In this document: positions 8,322 through 15,199 of the stretch, in pieces
Layout: each line of letters opens with the position of its first letter
Numbering within the stretch: position 1 is the first letter of the stretch
Source: JAKOWB01 sp038363005
GTDB lineage: Bacteria; Pseudomonadota; Alphaproteobacteria; Kiloniellales; JACOMY01
NCBI GenBank assembly: GCA_038363005.1
Contig: JBBQBI010000005.1
Coordinates: 1 to 64,000, forward strand
DNA: 64,000 bases
Direction of reading: 5' to 3'
Position numbers and translations under genes: made by a program
Notes under the pieces: generated by a model
Told to the model about the DNA's origin: nothing
Databases searched by the model: none
Seen by the model: the letters and a program-made list of their open reading frames with translations, nothing else

Positions 8322-9269
8322 ATGACCAAGGTCTTCATCGATGGCGAAGCCGGCACCACCGGCTTGCAGATCCGCGAGCGGCTGACCGGCCGGCGCGACA
8401 TCGAGCTGCTGTCCATCGCGCCGGAACAGCGCAAGGACGAGGGCGAGCGCAAGCGCCTGCTGAACGCCGCCGACGTGGCGATCCTCTGTTTGCCGGACGA
8501 GGCCGCCAAGGCCTCGGTCGCCATGCTGGACAATGACCGCACGCGGGTCATCGATGCCTCCACCGCGCACCGCGTGGCGCCGGGCTGGACCTACGGCTTC
8601 CCCGAGCTGACGGCGCAGCAGGCCGAGCTGATCCGCCAGAGCAAGCGGGTCGCCAACGTCGGCTGCTATGCCACCGGCGGCATCGCCCTGCTGCGGCCGC
8701 TGGTCGATGCCGGCCTACTGCCGATCGACTGGCCGGTGACCTTGAACGCCGTCTCCGGCTACAGCGGCGGCGGGCGGCAGCTGATCGAAGCCTATGAGGA
8801 CCCGGCCAGCCCGAACTTCACCGAGATGCCCTTCTGGCTCTATGGCCTGGGGCTGAAGCACAAGCATGTGCCGGAGATCCAGGCCTATAGCCGCCTGACC
8901 AACCCGCCGCTCTTCGTGCCCTCGGTCGGGCGCTTCGCCCAGGGCATGCTGGTTTCGCTGCCCCTCCAGCTCTGGGCGCTGCCGCGCCAGCCGAGCATCG
9001 CCGACCTGCGCGAGACCTTCGCCCAGCACTACGCCGGCCAGCGCTTCGTCACCCTGCAGCCCGAAAGCCTGCCCGAGCGCCTCGACCCGCAGGCCACCAA
9101 CGGCACCAACGAGCTGCGCATCCACCTCTTCGCCAATGCCGAGCGCGGCCAGGCACTGCTGGTCGCCCAGCTCGACAACCTGGGCAAGGGCGCCTCGGGG
9201 GCCGCGGTGCAGAACCTGAACCTGATGATCGGCGCCGACGAGAGCGCAGGGCTGGCGCAAGCGGCGTAG
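8322..9269 (+). CDS. argC: N-acetyl-gamma-glutamyl-phosphate reductase (type 2)
   Basis: A 315-residue NADPH-dependent reductase for the third arginine step, taking the product of ArgB. Its N-terminus is VFIDGEAGTTGLQI, the short glycine-rich loop of type 2 ArgC, rather than the longer type 1 form. The active-site cysteine is in NVGCYATGG, and the histidine motif GLGLKHKHVPEIQ is present. Downstream are VSLPLQLWALP and a C-terminal GKGASGAAVQNLNLM typical of ArgC. It is followed by a palindromic repeat rather than a simple terminator. Confidence 0.96.
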   Translation: MTKVFIDGEAGTTGLQIRERLTGRRDIELLSIAPEQRKDEGERKRLLNAADVAILCLPDEAAKASVAMLDNDRTRVIDASTAHRVAPGWTYGFPELTAQQAELIRQSKRVANVGCYATGGIALLRPLVDAGLLPIDWPVTLNAVSGYSGGGRQLIEAYEDPASPNFTEMPFWLYGLGLKHKHVPEIQAYSRLTNPPLFVPSVGRFAQGMLVSLPLQLWALPRQPSIADLRETFAQHYAGQRFVTLQPESLPERLDPQATNGTNELRIHLFANAERGQALLVAQLDNLGKGASGAAVQNLNLMIGADESAGLAQAA

Positions 9270-9292
9270 CGCCACTCCCTTCCCCTGTTCTC

Positions 9293-9418
9293 TTAGCCCT
9301 CCCCCTTGATGGGGGAGGGTTGGGTGGGGGTGGGGTTTCTTATACCGAGACCGGCCAGTCGCACCAAACCACCGACACCCCCCCCACCCAACCCTCCCCC
9401 ACAAGGGGGGAGGGCTAG
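9293..9418. repeat. long inverted repeat of the CCCTCCCCC type between argC and truA
   Basis: Two near-complementary arms (about 9293-9335 and 9376-9418) surround about 40 bp. Each arm itself holds a small hairpin, CCCTCCCCC-loop-GGGGGAGGG, followed by TTGGGTGGGGG or its complement. The element lies in the convergent gap between argC and truA and would fold in either strand. Such elements are known as dispersed intergenic repeats in many alphaproteobacteria. It may also serve as a bidirectional transcription stop. Confidence 0.85.
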
Positions 9419-9446
9419 GGACGCAAAGGGGACGGGGCGCAAGTTC

Positions 9447-10184
9447 TCAATACACCACCCGCACCAGGTAGAGCCCTTCCGGCGCCGCGGTCGGCCCGGC
9501 GGCGCTGCGGTCGCGGGCTTCCAGCGCCACTGCCACCTGCCGTGCCCGCCACTTGCCGCGGCCGACCAGCGCCAGGGTACCCACCATGTTGCGCACCTGG
9601 TGGTGCAGGAAAGAGCGCGCCTCGGCGACGATCTCGATCTCCTCGCCCAGCCGCGTGACCTCCAGGCGATCCAGCGTCTTCTCTGGCGAGGGCGCCTGGC
9701 AGTCGGCGGCGCGGAACGAGGTGAAGTCGTGGTGCCCGACCAGGTGGCGCGCCGCCTCGTGCATCGCCGCGGCGTCCAGCGGCACCGGCACCCACCAGAC
9801 GCGGCCCCGTTCCAGTGCCGGCGGCGCGCGGCGATTGAGGATGCGGAAGCGGTAGTGCCGCGCCGTGGCCGAGAAGCGGGCGTGAAAGTCCTCGCCCACC
9901 GCCTCGGCCGCCAGCACCACCACCGGCAGTCCCTTGAGGTGCTGATTCAGCGCCATCTGCACGGTGTGGGCCGTGGTCTCGCGCGCCAGGTCGACATGCA
10001 CCACCTGGCCCAGCGCGTGCACGCCGGTGTCGGTGCGCCCGGCGGCGTGCGCTACCACCTGCTCGCCGCAGAAGCCCTGTGCAGCCTCTTCCAGCGCCTG
10101 CTGCACGGTCGGCATCTGCGCCTGGCGCTGCCAGCCTAGGAAGGCGGTGCCGTCGTATTCCAGCGTCAGCTTCCAGCGCGTCAT
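9447..10184 (-). CDS. truA: tRNA pseudouridine(38-40) synthase TruA
   Basis: A 245-residue enzyme that isomerises uridine at positions 38-40 of the tRNA anticodon arm. Seen are the N-terminal LEYDGTAFLGWQRQ, the catalytic motif GRTDTGVHALGQVVH with the nucleophilic Asp, and the C-terminal block ARSFLHHQVRNMVGTL. It overlaps fmt by four bases (ATGA), in the order def, fmt, truA. Confidence 0.97.
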   Translation of the reverse strand: MTRWKLTLEYDGTAFLGWQRQAQMPTVQQALEEAAQGFCGEQVVAHAAGRTDTGVHALGQVVHVDLARETTAHTVQMALNQHLKGLPVVVLAAEAVGEDFHARFSATARHYRFRILNRRAPPALERGRVWWVPVPLDAAAMHEAARHLVGHHDFTSFRAADCQAPSPEKTLDRLEVTRLGEEIEIVAEARSFLHHQVRNMVGTLALVGRGKWRARQVAVALEARDRSAAGPTAAPEGLYLVRVVY

Positions 10185-11101
10185 GCGAGTTGCGTTCCCG
10201 GCGCCACCGGCAGGCCGCGTAGGAACTCCGCCGCCGCCTGCGGCCGCTTGCCCTCGCGCTGCAGTTCCAGCAGGCGCAGCGCACCCTGGCCGCAGGCGAC
10301 GGTGAGCTGGTCGTCCAGCACCGTGCCGGCCAGATCAGCGCCCTCAGCCAGTGTGGCGCGCAGCAGCTTGATGCGCTGTCCGGCCAGTTCGAAATGGCTG
10401 CCGGGCCAGGGCGTGAAAGCGCGCACCTGGCGTTCCAGCCAGGCCGCCGGCTTGCCCCAGTCGATGCGGCTTTCGGCGCGGCTGAGCTTGGCGGCGTAGG
10501 TCACACCCTCGGCCGGCTGCGGCTGTGGGACCAGCGCGCCGGCGGCATGGCGCGGCAGGGTCTCGACCAGCAGCGCGGCACCCAGCGTCGCCAAAGCGTC
10601 GTGCAGGCTGGCGCCAGTGGTGTCGGGGCCGAGCGGCAGCGCGGCCCGCGCCAGCACCGGGCCGGTATCCAGGCCGCGGTCCATCTGCATGATGCAGACG
10701 CCGCTTTCGGCGTCGCCGGCCAGGACGGCGCGCTGGATCGGCGCCGCGCCACGCCAGCGCGGCAGCAGCGAGGCATGGACGTTGAGGCAGCCCAGGCGCG
10801 GCGCCGCCAGGATGGCAGGCGGCAGCAGCAGGCCGTAGGCCACGACGATCGCGGCATCCAGCGCCAGCGCGCGGAAGCCCTCCGCCTCGGCATCTGATTT
10901 CAGGCTGCTGGGCGTGAAGACCGGCAGGCCCTGCGCGGCAGCAAAGGCGGCGACCGGCGTCGGCTGTTCCTTCTGGCCGCGCCCGGCCGGTCGTGCCGGC
11001 TGGCTATAGACCGCGACGACCTGGTGCCCGGCCGCCAGCAACGCGGCCAGGCAGGGCACGGCAAAGTCCGGCGCACCCATGAAAGCCAGGCGCAGTGACA
11101 T
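10181..11101 (-). CDS. fmt: methionyl-tRNA formyltransferase
   Basis: A 306-residue enzyme that formylates Met-tRNA(fMet) with 10-formyltetrahydrofolate. Seen are the N-terminal FMGAPDFAVPCL, the folate and active-site region LNVHASLLPRWRGAAPIQRAVLAGD (Asn, His and later Asp of the family), and a C-terminal OB-like domain with RQVRAFTPWPGS. It lies 17 bp downstream of def and overlaps truA. The def-fmt pairing is widespread in bacteria. Confidence 0.97.
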   Translation of the reverse strand: MSLRLAFMGAPDFAVPCLAALLAAGHQVVAVYSQPARPAGRGQKEQPTPVAAFAAAQGLPVFTPSSLKSDAEAEGFRALALDAAIVVAYGLLLPPAILAAPRLGCLNVHASLLPRWRGAAPIQRAVLAGDAESGVCIMQMDRGLDTGPVLARAALPLGPDTTGASLHDALATLGAALLVETLPRHAAGALVPQPQPAEGVTYAAKLSRAESRIDWGKPAAWLERQVRAFTPWPGSHFELAGQRIKLLRATLAEGADLAGTVLDDQLTVACGQGALRLLELQREGKRPQAAAEFLRGLPVAPGTQLA

Positions 11102-11118
11102 CGCGCCCTCCTTCGGGC

Positions 11119-11640
11119 CTAGACAGTTTCGAACTCGCCCAGCTTCTTCGCCTTCACCAGCTTGCGCAGGATCATGTTGCGCTTCAGCGCCGAGATGTGG
11201 TCGACGAAGAGCACGCCGTCCAGATGGTCGATCTCGTGCTGGATGCAGGTTGCCAGCAGACCCTCGGCCACCAGCTCGCGGATCTCGTTGTCCTGGTCCA
11301 GGTAGCGCACCTTGATGGCGCGCGGCCGGACCACGTCGGCATAGTGTTCGGGCAGCGACAGGCAGCCCTCGTTGAAGTTGGCGTCCTCGTCGGCCACCCA
11401 GAGCAGCTCCGGATTGGCCATGCGGACGGGCGCGGGCTCCCCTTTGGGGCCGACGTCGACGACTATCACCCGCAGCAGCTGGCCGACCTGCGGCGCTGCC
11501 AGGCCGACACCCGGCGCGGCGTACATGGTCTCCAGCATGTCGTCCATCAGCCGGCGCACCGTCGTGTCGACGCGGGCGACCGCGACGGCCGTCCGGGTCA
11601 GGCGTGGATCGGGGGCGACGATGATGGGCAGACGAGCCAT
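11119..11640 (-). CDS. def: peptide deformylase
   Basis: A 173-residue metalloenzyme that removes the N-formyl group from new proteins. All three family motifs are present: GVGLAAPQVG, EGCLSLP (metal-binding Cys) and QHEIDHLDGVLFVD (two metal-binding His and catalytic Glu). Start at ATG 11640. It is the first gene of def-fmt-truA. The 88-bp gap upstream to the next gene has no clear terminator. Confidence 0.97.
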   Translation of the reverse strand: MARLPIIVAPDPRLTRTAVAVARVDTTVRRLMDDMLETMYAAPGVGLAAPQVGQLLRVIVVDVGPKGEPAPVRMANPELLWVADEDANFNEGCLSLPEHYADVVRPRAIKVRYLDQDNEIRELVAEGLLATCIQHEIDHLDGVLFVDHISALKRNMILRKLVKAKKLGEFETV

Positions 11641-11728
11641 GGGGGGTTCCGCAAGCGATCGGGACGCGGCTGTCTACCTAAGGGCGGCAGGGCCCCGGGT
11701 CAACGGTTCGGCGGCAGCGCCTAGTCAC

Positions 11729-11950
11729 TCACCCCCGGCGTCGGCCCAGGCGCCGGGCGCCACGCCAGACGCTGGCCAGCAGGATCGCCAGCACCCCCGC
11801 CAGCAGCAGGGCGCCGCCCCAAAGCGGCGCCAGGCCCTGGTCCAGCGCCAAGGCCAGCAGGCCGACCAGCGCCAGAACCGCCAGCGACAGGCCAAGATCG
11901 GCGGCGAACATGCCGCGCAGCTCGGCCAGGATGATGCGCAGGAGTTTCAT
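11729..11950 (-). CDS. small two-helix membrane protein co-transcribed with the riboswitch-controlled gene
   Basis: A 73-residue protein with an N-terminal amphipathic stretch (MKLLRIILAELRGMFAADLG) and two hydrophobic helices (about 20-37 and 42-60). It ends in a very basic tail, RRLGRRRG. Its ATG overlaps the stop of the upstream 250-residue membrane protein gene (ATGA), so it is almost certainly made from the same message. It would then be under the same fluoride riboswitch. I do not recognise a family. Confidence 0.7.
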   Translation of the reverse strand: MKLLRIILAELRGMFAADLGLSLAVLALVGLLALALDQGLAPLWGGALLLAGVLAILLASVWRGARRLGRRRG

Positions 11951-12699
11951 GGCTTGGCACCATCCACCGGGCGTTGCCGCAGGATCGCCGCGGCGCCCAG
12001 CGCCACGGCCAGCACGATCAGGGCGAAGACGAGCAGCGCCAAGTCGGCGCCGGGCCAGGGGATGCCCAGCCCCTCGCCGGTCCAGAACACGCCGAAGGCG
12101 GTCAGCATCACGCCGACGCCGAACTTCAGGCTGTTCTCCGGCACCCGGGCCAGCGGCCGGCGCAGCAGCAGGCCGGCGGCCAGCACCACCAGACAGGCGG
12201 CCAGAGCACCCAGCCCGGCCGGCAGCAGCAGGCCGCGCCCGGCACCGACAGCGACGACGATGAAGGCGACCTCCACCCCCTCCAGCACCACGGCCTTGAA
12301 GGCGGTGAGGCCGGCCAGCCAGTCGAGCCGCGCCTGCTGGCGCTTGGCAGCGGCGGTCAGCGCGGCCGATTCGGCGGCGAAGATCGCTGTCTCGTCATGC
12401 AGCGCGATGTAGCCGCTGGCCCGCAGCACCGCCTTGCGCAGCCAACCCAGGCCGAACAGCAGCAGCAGCACGCCGATCACCAGCTGCAGGATCTCCAGCG
12501 GGATCTCGCCCAGCAGCGGTCCCAGCGCCAGGACCAGGACGGCCAGCAGCGCCAGGCCGGCGGCGCTGCCGAGTAGCGCCGGCTTCCAGCCGCGCAGGGT
12601 GCCCACCGCGAGCACGATGGTGAAGGCCTCCACCACCTCGACCAGCGAGGCAAGGAAGGCAGCGGTAACGGCCGGGGCCGCGACGCTCCAGGAAACCAT
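11947..12699 (-). CDS. multi-spanning membrane protein (COG4280/FTR1-like) under fluoride riboswitch control
   Basis: A 250-residue protein with about six to seven transmembrane helices. The first helix carries ASLVEVVEAFTIVLAVG, an acidic EVVEA motif. A second copy, TAFKAVVLEGVEVAFIVVAVGAG, begins after a cytoplasmic loop (about residues 100-130). So the protein looks like an internal duplication of an E-x-x-E helix, reminiscent of FTR1 permeases and of the uncharacterised COG4280 group. Start at ATG 12699 with GGAAAGGG about 8 bp upstream. Because a fluoride aptamer lies in its leader, a role in fluoride efflux or tolerance is inferred. This is not CrcB/Fluc (too long, no fluoride-channel signature) nor a CLC antiporter. 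Confidence 0.7.
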   Translation of the reverse strand: MVSWSVAAPAVTAAFLASLVEVVEAFTIVLAVGTLRGWKPALLGSAAGLALLAVLVLALGPLLGEIPLEILQLVIGVLLLLFGLGWLRKAVLRASGYIALHDETAIFAAESAALTAAAKRQQARLDWLAGLTAFKAVVLEGVEVAFIVVAVGAGRGLLLPAGLGALAACLVVLAAGLLLRRPLARVPENSLKFGVGVMLTAFGVFWTGEGLGIPWPGADLALLVFALIVLAVALGAAAILRQRPVDGAKP

Positions 12700-12769
12700 G
12701 CAACGAACCCTTTCCGACGGCCTGGGGCCGCCTGCGAAGGGCGTGATCGGCGGGTGGGGGGTCGACAGC

Positions 12770-12845
12770 CTCCTACCCGCGCGAAACGCGCCTGGTAGGA
12801 GTCATCAGCCAACGCCTGGCGGGTATCGGGGGACCCCATCCCCAT
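12770..12845 (-). promoter_or_regulatory. fluoride riboswitch (crcB RNA motif)
   Basis: Read on the minus strand, 12843-12828 is GGGGATGGGGTCCCCC, which fits the known aptamer pattern GGNGAUGGNGUNCNCC at every fixed position. After a short GCC/GGC hairpin comes CTGATGACTCCTACC (12808-12794), matching the conserved 3' part. The loop GGGGUC is fully complementary, with one G-U pair, to GACUCC, giving the pseudoknot expected for this RNA. The 3' strand CTCCTACC can instead pair with GGTAGGAG at 12777-12770 to form a long hairpin. This is a likely expression switch: with fluoride bound, the aptamer holds that strand. The regulated gene starts 70 bp downstream. Confidence 0.9.
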
Positions 12846-12931
12846 CTGTCGCCGCCATGCTGCGGCAGGCCGATGAAGCGGTCAAGCGATCCGCGCCGGC
12901 TGCTAGACTGCGGCCACCCTTTGGAGTCGCC

Positions 12932-13999
12932 ATGGAACCCTGGATCGTCGTCCTGATCGCCGTCATCGCCCTGGTGCTGGGCGTCCTGCTGGCGCTGACG
13001 CTGAAACGCGGTGGCGGCGGCGCCGCGCTGGTCGCCAGCCTGGAGCAGATCGCCCGCTCGCAGTCGGCCGCGCAGCAGCACATGGCGGAGACGCTGCGCC
13101 AGCAGGAGCGCAGCGTGGCGGCAGCGCTGGAGCAGCGGCTGGAGTCCTTCGGCCAGCGCGTCGGCGACCGCCTGAAGACCAGCGCCGAGGAAAGCCAGGG
13201 CGTGCTCAAGACCCTGGGCGAGCGCCTGGCACTGATCGACCAGGCGCAGCTCACCATCAGCAAGCTGTCGGGCGAGGTGGTCTCCCTGCAGGCGCTGCTG
13301 TCCAACAAGCAGGCGCGCGGCGCCTTCGGCGAGGCGCAGCTGGAGGCCGTGGTGCGCGACCAGCTGCCGGCGGCCTACGTCGAGTTCCAGGCCACGCTGA
13401 AGGGTGGCACCCGCGCGGACTGCCTGCTGAAGCTGCCGCCGCCGCTGGGGCCGCTCTGCATCGACGCCAAGTTCCCGCGCGAGGCCTATGACCAGCTGCG
13501 CCAGGCCGGCGGCGACGCGGCGCTGCGCACGCCGGCGCTGCGCGCCTTCGCCCAGGCGGTCAGCAAGCACGTCGAGGACATCGCCGTGCGCTACGTGGTG
13601 CCGGGAGAAACCGCCGAGGCGGCGCTGATGTTCGTGCCCTCGGAAGCCGTCTTCGCCGAGATCCACGACCAGCTGGGCGAGGTGGTGGAAAAGGCGCGGC
13701 GCCGCAAGGTCTACATCGTCTCGCCGACCACGCTCTGGGCGGTGCTCAACACGCTACGCGCGGTGATCAAGGACACCCGGCTGAAGGAGCAGGCGCACCT
13801 GATCCAGCTCGAGGTGCGCAAGCTGCTGGACGACATGAACCGGCTCGACGAGCGCGTCGGCAAGCTGGCCATCCACTTCAACCAAGCCACCGACGACATC
13901 CGCAAGATCCAGATCACCACCGACAAGCTCACCAAGACGGCCCAGCGCATCGACGAGCTGGAGCTGGACGAGGAGCCAGGGAAACTCGAAAGTAACTGA
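12932..13999 (+). CDS. rmuC: DNA recombination protein RmuC homologue
   Basis: A 355-residue protein with one N-terminal transmembrane helix (residues 4-25) and a helical coiled-coil region with many Gln and Glu (about 30-120). The RmuC nuclease-like domain follows, with LPPPLGPLCIDAKFPREAY, KHVEDIAVRYVVPGETAEAALMFVPSEAVF and VYIVSPTTLWAVLNT. E. coli RmuC limits inversions at short repeats. ATG at 12932 with TGGAG 6-10 bp upstream was chosen. The same frame is open upstream but crosses the antisense riboswitch. It converges with recR across a repeat region. Confidence 0.95.
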   Translation: MEPWIVVLIAVIALVLGVLLALTLKRGGGGAALVASLEQIARSQSAAQQHMAETLRQQERSVAAALEQRLESFGQRVGDRLKTSAEESQGVLKTLGERLALIDQAQLTISKLSGEVVSLQALLSNKQARGAFGEAQLEAVVRDQLPAAYVEFQATLKGGTRADCLLKLPPPLGPLCIDAKFPREAYDQLRQAGGDAALRTPALRAFAQAVSKHVEDIAVRYVVPGETAEAALMFVPSEAVFAEIHDQLGEVVEKARRRKVYIVSPTTLWAVLNTLRAVIKDTRLKEQAHLIQLEVRKLLDDMNRLDERVGKLAIHFNQATDDIRKIQITTDKLTKTAQRIDELELDEEPGKLESN

Positions 14000-14049
14000 T
14001 TCTTTAGTAATTGTCTTTTAATGTTTTTATATCAATGCATTAACATATG

Positions 14050-14124
14050 TCATCGCCGGGCTTGATCCGACGATCCAGGTATCCTGCCAAGCGACCTGGA
14101 TGCCCGGGTCAAGCCCGGGCATGA
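14050..14124. repeat. dispersed palindromic repeat, GGGCTTGA/TCAAGCCC type, copy 1
   Basis: Two arms of about 31 bp (14050-14080 and 14094-14124) are reverse complements with a few mismatches. The core is CCGGGCTTGA...TCAAGCCCGGG and the outer part is TCATgcc...ggcATGA, with the CCAGGT/ACCTGG inner ends meeting at a 13-bp loop. It is one of two such units in the convergent rmuC-recR gap. The surrounding 14000-14050 sequence is strikingly AT-rich and holds no gene. Confidence 0.85.
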
Positions 14125-14152
14125 CTTGTAAGTATTAGTATTTTGGCTGTCC

Positions 14153-14239
14153 CCCTCACCCTCGGGCTTGTCCCGAGGGTCCATGGTTGCCGGCGGTGCC
14201 AAGGGATGGATGGATGCTCGGAACAAGCCCGAGCATGAC
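14153..14239. repeat. dispersed palindromic repeat, GGGCTTG type, copy 2
   Basis: A second inverted unit 30 bp after the first: CCTCGGGCTTGTCCCGAGGGTCCATGG on the left and the related GGATGCTCGGAACAAGCCCGAGCATGA on the right. Arms match over most of their length and resemble copy 1. Both copies lie between convergent genes, the usual location of such elements. They could stop transcription from both sides. No coding potential is seen. Confidence 0.8.
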
Positions 14240-14267
14240 GATAGAAACCACATTGACTGTATTTAAG

Positions 14268-14864
14268 TTAAATAGCCGGGCGTCGGGTTTTCATCGCCGC
14301 CATCAGGGTGCCGTCGTCGAGGTAATCCAGGTCGCCGCCGACCGGCACGCCCTGGGCCAGGCGGGTGACCGCCAGGTCGCTGCCGGCCAGGCGCTCGGCG
14401 ATATAGTGCGCCGTGGTCTGGCCCTCCACCGTGGCCGGCAGGGCCAGCACCAGCTCGCGCCGGCCGGGCTCGCGTGCCCGCGCCAGCAGGCGGTCCAGGC
14501 CGATCTGCTCCGGCCCGCGCCCATCGAGGGCGGAGAGCGTGCCGTTCAGCACGTGATAGCGGCCGCGGAAGGCGCCGGAGCGCTCCAGCGCCCAGAGGTC
14601 GGCGACGTCGTCGACCACGCAGATCACCCCCTCGTCGCGCGCCGGATCGCGGCACAGCGCGCAGGGGTCGCTGCTGTCCAGGTTGCCGCAGGTAGCGCAG
14701 GTCTTGATCGTCTCGGCCGCCGACAGCAGCGCCTGGGCAATCGGCAGCAGCAACGCCTCGCGCCGCTTCAGCAGCTGCAGCACGGCGCGCCGCGCCGAAC
14801 GCGGCCCCAGGCCGGGCAGGCGCGACAGCAGCTGGGTCAGGCGTTCGATCTCGCCTTCGGCCAT
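14268..14864 (-). CDS. recR: recombination mediator protein RecR
   Basis: A 198-residue protein that, with RecO and RecF, helps load RecA at gaps. An HhH motif LLSRLPGLGPRSARR opens the protein. A zinc finger with CATC and CALC follows at about residues 56-72, and then the Toprim domain with ICVVDDVADLWALE and the GRGPEQIGLDRLL region. It is the last gene of the SRP RNA-dnaX-ybaB-recR block, 7 bp after ybaB. Confidence 0.97.
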   Translation of the reverse strand: MAEGEIERLTQLLSRLPGLGPRSARRAVLQLLKRREALLLPIAQALLSAAETIKTCATCGNLDSSDPCALCRDPARDEGVICVVDDVADLWALERSGAFRGRYHVLNGTLSALDGRGPEQIGLDRLLARAREPGRRELVLALPATVEGQTTAHYIAERLAGSDLAVTRLAQGVPVGGDLDYLDDGTLMAAMKTRRPAI

Positions 14865-14871
14865 GGCGTGT

Positions 14872-15195
14872 CTAGAAGGGCAGCTTCATGCCCGGCGGCA
14901 GCTCGAGCCCGCCGGTCACCTGCTGCATCTCCTGTTCGATCTGCACCTGGATCTTGATGCGGGCGTCGTTCGCCGCGGCGACGATAAGGTCCTCCAACAC
15001 CTCGACCTCACCCGGCGCGACCAGGCTGGGATCGATCTTCACCTGGGTGATTTCCTGCTTGCCGGTGATGGTGACGCGCACCAGACCGCCGCCGGACTGG
15101 CCGATCGCCGTGGCCTGCGCCAGGCGTTCCTGTACCTCGGCCATCTTGGCCTGCATCTGCTGCGCCTGCTTCATGAGCTGGCCGAGATTCTTCAT
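14872..15195 (-). CDS. ybaB: YbaB/EbfC family nucleoid-associated protein
   Basis: A 107-residue DNA-binding protein of the YbaB/EbfC family, usually a dimer. The N-terminal helix is MKNLGQLMKQAQQMQAKMAEVQ, followed by the beta part with GGGLVRVTITGKQEITQVKIDPSL and the C-terminal PGMKLPF. The family signature and length are normal. It lies between dnaX (4 bp upstream) and recR (7 bp downstream), the standard arrangement. Confidence 0.96.
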   Translation of the reverse strand: MKNLGQLMKQAQQMQAKMAEVQERLAQATAIGQSGGGLVRVTITGKQEITQVKIDPSLVAPGEVEVLEDLIVAAANDARIKIQVQIEQEMQQVTGGLELPPGMKLPF

Positions 15196-15199
15196 CGTA

